36,751 nucleotides of DNA from Candidatus Saccharimonadota bacterium (lineage in GTDB: Bacteria > Patescibacteriota > Saccharimonadia > Saccharimonadales > UBA4665). The DNA lies in assembly GCA_025927655.1 (NCBI GenBank), contig JAICKY010000008.1, positions 1 to 36,751 of the forward strand, read 5' to 3'. Made by a program: the position numbers and the translations under genes. Position 1 is the first letter of the stretch, and the number at the start of each line of letters is the position of its first letter. The notes beneath the pieces were generated by a model, which saw only the letters and a list, made by a program, of their open reading frames with translations, had not been told where the DNA came from and searched no databases. Below are positions 36,466 through 36,751 of the stretch, piece by piece.

Positions 36466-36751
36466 GTGAAACAAATAGATGTGCTGAGCGTAGGCGATAT
36501 CGTCACTGACGCGTTTATTAAGCTGATTGACGATGAAGCGCAAACTTACGTCGATGACAAAGGGGTAAAGACACTGGCTATGAAGTTTGGCACCAAGCTG
36601 CCATACGACCATGTGGAAGTATTGGATGCCGTCGGTAATGCGTCAAACGCTGCCGTGTCATTTAGCCGGCTGGGGTTAACTGCCGCATTTGATACAAACG
36701 TCGGTGGAGACCAGGCTGGCCGCGATATGATCGCTACCCTGAATAAGGAAG
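36466..36751 (+). CDS. PfkB/ribokinase-family carbohydrate kinase (3' truncated by window edge)
   Basis: GTG start; VKQIDVLSVGDIVTDAFIKL...GNASNAAVSFSRLGLTAAFDTNVGGDQAGRDMI. Confidence 0.85.
   Translation, partial: MKQIDVLSVGDIVTDAFIKLIDDEAQTYVDDKGVKTLAMKFGTKLPYDHVEVLDAVGNASNAAVSFSRLGLTAAFDTNVGGDQAGRDMIATLNKE

Noticed and set aside
1-36751. TGA recoding as in Gracilibacteria/Absconditabacteria
   Set aside because: TGA functions as the stop in pheS, padR and other genes at the expected C-termini
1-36751. CRISPR array, transposase/IS element, integrase, rRNA or complete tRNA
   Set aside because: No regularly spaced direct repeats, transposase/integrase motifs or RNA-gene signatures noticed by reading

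Overview
The window is a gene-dense bacterial chromosome segment, probably Candidatus Saccharibacteria/Patescibacteria-like. That placement is inferred from gene content and compactness and was not tested. TGA is used as a stop throughout. Both edges cut a gene: typA/bipA on the left and a PfkB-family kinase on the right. Identifiable content includes a DEAD-box helicase, CorA, DUF475/TerC-like, Mpg glycosylase, a RecF/SMC-like ATPase, a KTSC protein, DUF2130, a Fur/Zur-family regulator with a ZIP transporter, an L,D-transpeptidase (frameshifted), RmuC, GT2, a GH63/trehalase-like hydrolase, PadR-PspC, YajQ, pheS-mazG-like-pheT, an ABC exporter, NUDIX, two FKBPs, a glutaredoxin, TrxB, an FNR-like protein, GDPD, inorganic pyrophosphatase, and a glycolysis/pentose-phosphate cluster (gap, rpiB, rpe-like, split transketolase, class II FBA). 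The most interesting observations are: (i) a 21-aa His/Cys-rich micro-ORF (MHHEPHRNCCAPHEHYAHHHM) in the divergent interval between the Fur/Zur-type regulator and the ZIP transporter; (ii) a recurring arrangement with a TATAAT-like hexamer 6-8 nt upstream of the start codon and little room for a Shine-Dalgarno, suggesting widespread leaderless transcription; (iii) a possible ATPase + KTSC + coiled-coil PD-(D/E)XK (DUF2130) module whose ATPase has an unusual P-loop (NGVMKTS); (iv) three ORFs each broken by one apparent frameshift, including a MazG-like gene translationally coupled inside pheST; (v) a ~40-bp imperfect inverted duplication around the start of the GDPD gene. All calls come from reading the sequence; no database search was run.
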